Source: MPNP01 sp026709725
GTDB taxonomy: Bacteria > Pseudomonadota > Alphaproteobacteria > Rhodobacterales > Rhodobacteraceae
Direction: 5' to 3'
NCBI GenBank assembly: GCA_965200805.1
Contig: OZ241384.1
Coordinates: 2,418,001 to 2,482,000 of the forward strand
Length of the DNA: 64,000 nt
A model generated the notes under the pieces. The model did not search any database and was not told the DNA's origin. It saw nothing but the letters and a program-made list of their open reading frames with translations. A program made the translations under genes and the position numbers. Of this stretch, positions 62,071-64,000 are shown in pieces (position 1 is the first letter of the stretch; each line of letters opens with the position of its first letter).

Positions 62071-62886
62071 TCAGAGACCAAGCATACTTTTGAGGCCGGC
62101 GATAAAGCTGGCGTCATCCTCGGCCTTGCGGTTGCTCAGGAGCATTTCGGCATCAGCACCGGCCCGGTAGCGGAGCCGGTCCGAGCCATCGGTCGCGGCA
62201 TTCCAGATGACATCTGCCACCAATTCGGGTGGCGATGGCTGCATCTCGGAATTTGCCTGAGAGGCCATGAACTTCTGAATGATTTCCTGATACTCTTCGA
62301 TTGGCGGCTCGTTGGCGAAGTCAAAACTCCGACCGGAAAAGTCGGTCGCGATCATGCCGGGCTGGATAATCTTCACCCTTATGCCGACGATTTCAAGCTC
62401 GAAGTGCAATGCCTCGGACAGCCCCTCCACAGCGAATTTTGTACCGTGGTAGAGCGTGCCCAGGGGGAAGGTCATCTGCCCGCCAATCGAACTGATGTTG
62501 ATGATGCACCCTGTGCGCCGGTTGCGCATGTGGGGAAGAACGGCCCTGGTGACCTCAAGCAAACCGATCACATTGGTATCAAACTGCCGACGGATGCGGT
62601 CTGAGTCAAAATTCTCAAGTGGACCATATGCGCCGTACCCCGCGTTGTTCAGCAGCACATCAATGCTGCCGAACTGATCAAGGGCGGCTGCGACAGCTGC
62701 ACGAATGGAGGCATCGTCGGTGACATCCAGCCGTGTGACCAGCACATTCTCAAGGGCTGCAAGTTGTGTTCCGTTCTCAGTGTTGCGCATGGTGGCAACG
62801 ACATTCCAGCGCCTGGCCTGGAAATGCCTGGCGACAGCATTGCCGATGCCCGTCGAGGCACCGGTGATAAGAATCGTCTGTGTCAT
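62071..62886 (-). CDS. Short-chain dehydrogenase/reductase
   Basis: 271 residues. LITGASTGIGNAVARHFQAR, NNAGYGAYG, catalytic INISSIGG and Y-x3-K in YHGTKFAVEG. Of the retinol-dehydrogenase-like classical SDR type. Located 29 nt after the upstream SDR in the same direction; substrate unknown. Confidence 0.85.
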   Translation of the reverse strand: MTQTILITGASTGIGNAVARHFQARRWNVVATMRNTENGTQLAALENVLVTRLDVTDDASIRAAVAAALDQFGSIDVLLNNAGYGAYGPLENFDSDRIRRQFDTNVIGLLEVTRAVLPHMRNRRTGCIINISSIGGQMTFPLGTLYHGTKFAVEGLSEALHFELEIVGIRVKIIQPGMIATDFSGRSFDFANEPPIEEYQEIIQKFMASQANSEMQPSPPELVADVIWNAATDGSDRLRYRAGADAEMLLSNRKAEDDASFIAGLKSMLGL

Positions 62887-62915
62887 TTTATGTGCTCCTA
62901 TAGCTGTCGGGCCGG

Positions 62916-63872
62916 TCAGGCGGGAAAACGCGCATTCGCACCCGCGGCAATGTCAAAGACATCACCGGAAATGAGCGCAGCCTCATCGGAACAGAGGAAG
63001 GCTGCCAGACTTCCGACATGTTCAGGGCCATAGAATCCTTGCGGAAGCATGTGCAACTGCTGCGCAAAACCCTCAAATTGTTCCCAGGTGATCGGCGTGC
63101 CGGGGATCATTGTGCCAAGAACATAGTCATTCTCAAGCAAACCGGTCCGCACCAGTGTCGGGCAAAGTGCATTGACGGTGACATTGTGCGGGGCAAGCGC
63201 TTCAGCCGTGGTTTTCGTCAGACCGATCACAGCCCATTTTGCTGCAGAATAGACGGGGAAGCGTGCCGCACCCTGGCGGCCTGTCACCGAGGCCATCGTG
63301 ACAATGCGGCCGGAATTCTGCCGGCGGAGGAGCGGTGTTGCCGCCTGAATCGTCTTGATGACACCCTTGAGGTTGATGTCAAGGACCAGATCAACCTCAC
63401 TTTCTGAGAGTTCCTCCAGAAATCCTGTCTGCGTTATCCCTGCATTGGGAATGACAAAATCGACACTGCCGAAACTGTCCATTGCCGCGGTGACGGCGTG
63501 CTGCTGTGCCCCCATATCGCGGACATCACCCTTGATGGTGATCACCTCGACACCATGCGCACTGATCTGGTCTCTTGCGGCATTGAGATCACCCTGTGTG
63601 GCCAGCGGGTAGGGCACTTCGGGGATCTGTTCCGCCACATCCAGTATGACAATGTTTGCGCCACGGGCAGCGAGCGCATCAGCACAGGCAAGGCCAATAC
63701 CGCGGGCCGCTCCCGTTATCAGGGCCGTTTTGCCCTCGAAATCGCGTAATTGCATGCCATCATCGTGTGCTCCTGCCTTTGAGGTCGCGGCAAGGCCGGC
63801 AAACGCTGCACCGGCTCCAGCCGCGCCCGTCATGAAGGCACGGCGCTGTAGGTCAGGGTTTTTGTCGGACAA
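62916..63872 (-). CDS. Short-chain dehydrogenase with twin-arginine-like N-terminus
   Basis: 318 residues. An extra N-terminus (NPDLQRRAFMTGAAGAGAAF AGLAATSKAGAHD) has a double Arg followed by F and a hydrophobic run, resembling a Tat signal. Then a classical SDR: ALITGAARGIGLACADALAA, PNAGITQTG, catalytic MASVTGR and Y-x3-K in YSAAKWAVIG. Export of an NAD-dependent enzyme would need folded cofactor loading, which Tat allows; few SDRs are exported. It is first in a two-gene leftward unit. The 128 bp to the window end hold its promoter region. Confidence 0.83.
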   Translation of the reverse strand: MSDKNPDLQRRAFMTGAAGAGAAFAGLAATSKAGAHDDGMQLRDFEGKTALITGAARGIGLACADALAARGANIVILDVAEQIPEVPYPLATQGDLNAARDQISAHGVEVITIKGDVRDMGAQQHAVTAAMDSFGSVDFVIPNAGITQTGFLEELSESEVDLVLDINLKGVIKTIQAATPLLRRQNSGRIVTMASVTGRQGAARFPVYSAAKWAVIGLTKTTAEALAPHNVTVNALCPTLVRTGLLENDYVLGTMIPGTPITWEQFEGFAQQLHMLPQGFYGPEHVGSLAAFLCSDEAALISGDVFDIAAGANARFPA

Positions 63873-64000
63873 TGATTTTCTCCTTTGGAAATGTCACCTG
63901 TTTCGGCAATTGTGGCTGCAAGCGCGACGTTTCCAGGGCATGGGTCCGGGGCACAATTCAACGTAAGGACATTCGTTGACATCAACCGACTGCTGCAGGA

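Noticed and set aside
1..64000. tRNA, rRNA, CRISPR array, integrase or phage structural genes
   Set aside because: No T-loop-like GGTTCGAATC blocks in tRNA context, no regularly spaced repeats and no integrase motif were noticed on reading; a tRNAscan or CRISPR search would settle it.

Overview
The window looks like a chromosomal accessory region of a GC-rich, heterotrophic alphaproteobacterium (inference from codon usage, polyol transporter and leucine operons of Rhodobacter/Rhizobium type, and Rieske and GMC oxidoreductases). No tRNA, rRNA or CRISPR array was seen. Intact catabolic operons alternate with decayed, insertion-sequence-riddled DNA.

Layout. 0-4 kb: end of a cupin gene, a GMC oxidoreductase and a Kef-type antiporter. 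4.2-10.4 kb: two IS1595-family transposons, one nested in the other, each carrying a DNA methyltransferase with a nuclease gene; both have readable terminal inverted repeats, and the outer one has 8-bp target duplications matching at 7 of 8 bases. 10.6-18.8 kb: a desaturase/Rieske pair, a NicX/M29-like protein, a VanA-like Rieske oxygenase, a fumarylacetoacetate-hydrolase-family protein and a flavin monooxygenase, probably parts of oxidative (aromatic or heterocyclic) catabolism. 18.8-23.4 kb: decayed DNA with a RelA/SpoT relic, an amidase relic and dispersed repeats. 23.4-31.6 kb: a tightly packed leucine/isovalerate degradation operon. 31.8-38.2 kb: a polyol ABC transporter and dehydrogenase operon (smo/mtlK type) whose binding-protein gene is broken. 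38.3-40 kb: relic of an IS1380-like element. 40-46.3 kb: a TbpB-like surface lipoprotein, secreted and membrane proteins of unknown role, and a TPR/beta-barrel outer-membrane protein resembling Slam. A 149-bp IS1595-type MITE lies directly behind the lipoprotein gene. 46.7-56.1 kb: a second carbohydrate ABC system with SorC regulator, FGGY kinase, glycerol-1-phosphate dehydrogenase-like protein, SIS isomerase and SDR. 56.1-61.5 kb: IS relics, an Mrr nuclease and a HicBA module. 61.5-64 kb: a small orphan gene pair and two SDRs.

How the genes work together. The leucine operon encodes the route from isovalerate or isovaleryl-CoA to acetoacetate and acetyl-CoA. The two sugar systems import polyols or sugars and oxidise or phosphorylate them. 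The 46.7-56.1 kb combination of FGGY kinase, SIS isomerase, G1P dehydrogenase-like enzyme and SDR does not match a pathway I know. The most striking structure is the restriction-modification transposon interrupted by a second transposon that carries its own methyltransferase/nuclease module: the broken restriction gene can be restored exactly by removing the inner element and one 6-bp duplication, and its restored stop codon overlaps the next start as ATGA. Several genes elsewhere carry single-base frameshifts or an in-frame TAG. These are either real decay or assembly errors, and raw reads would be needed to decide.
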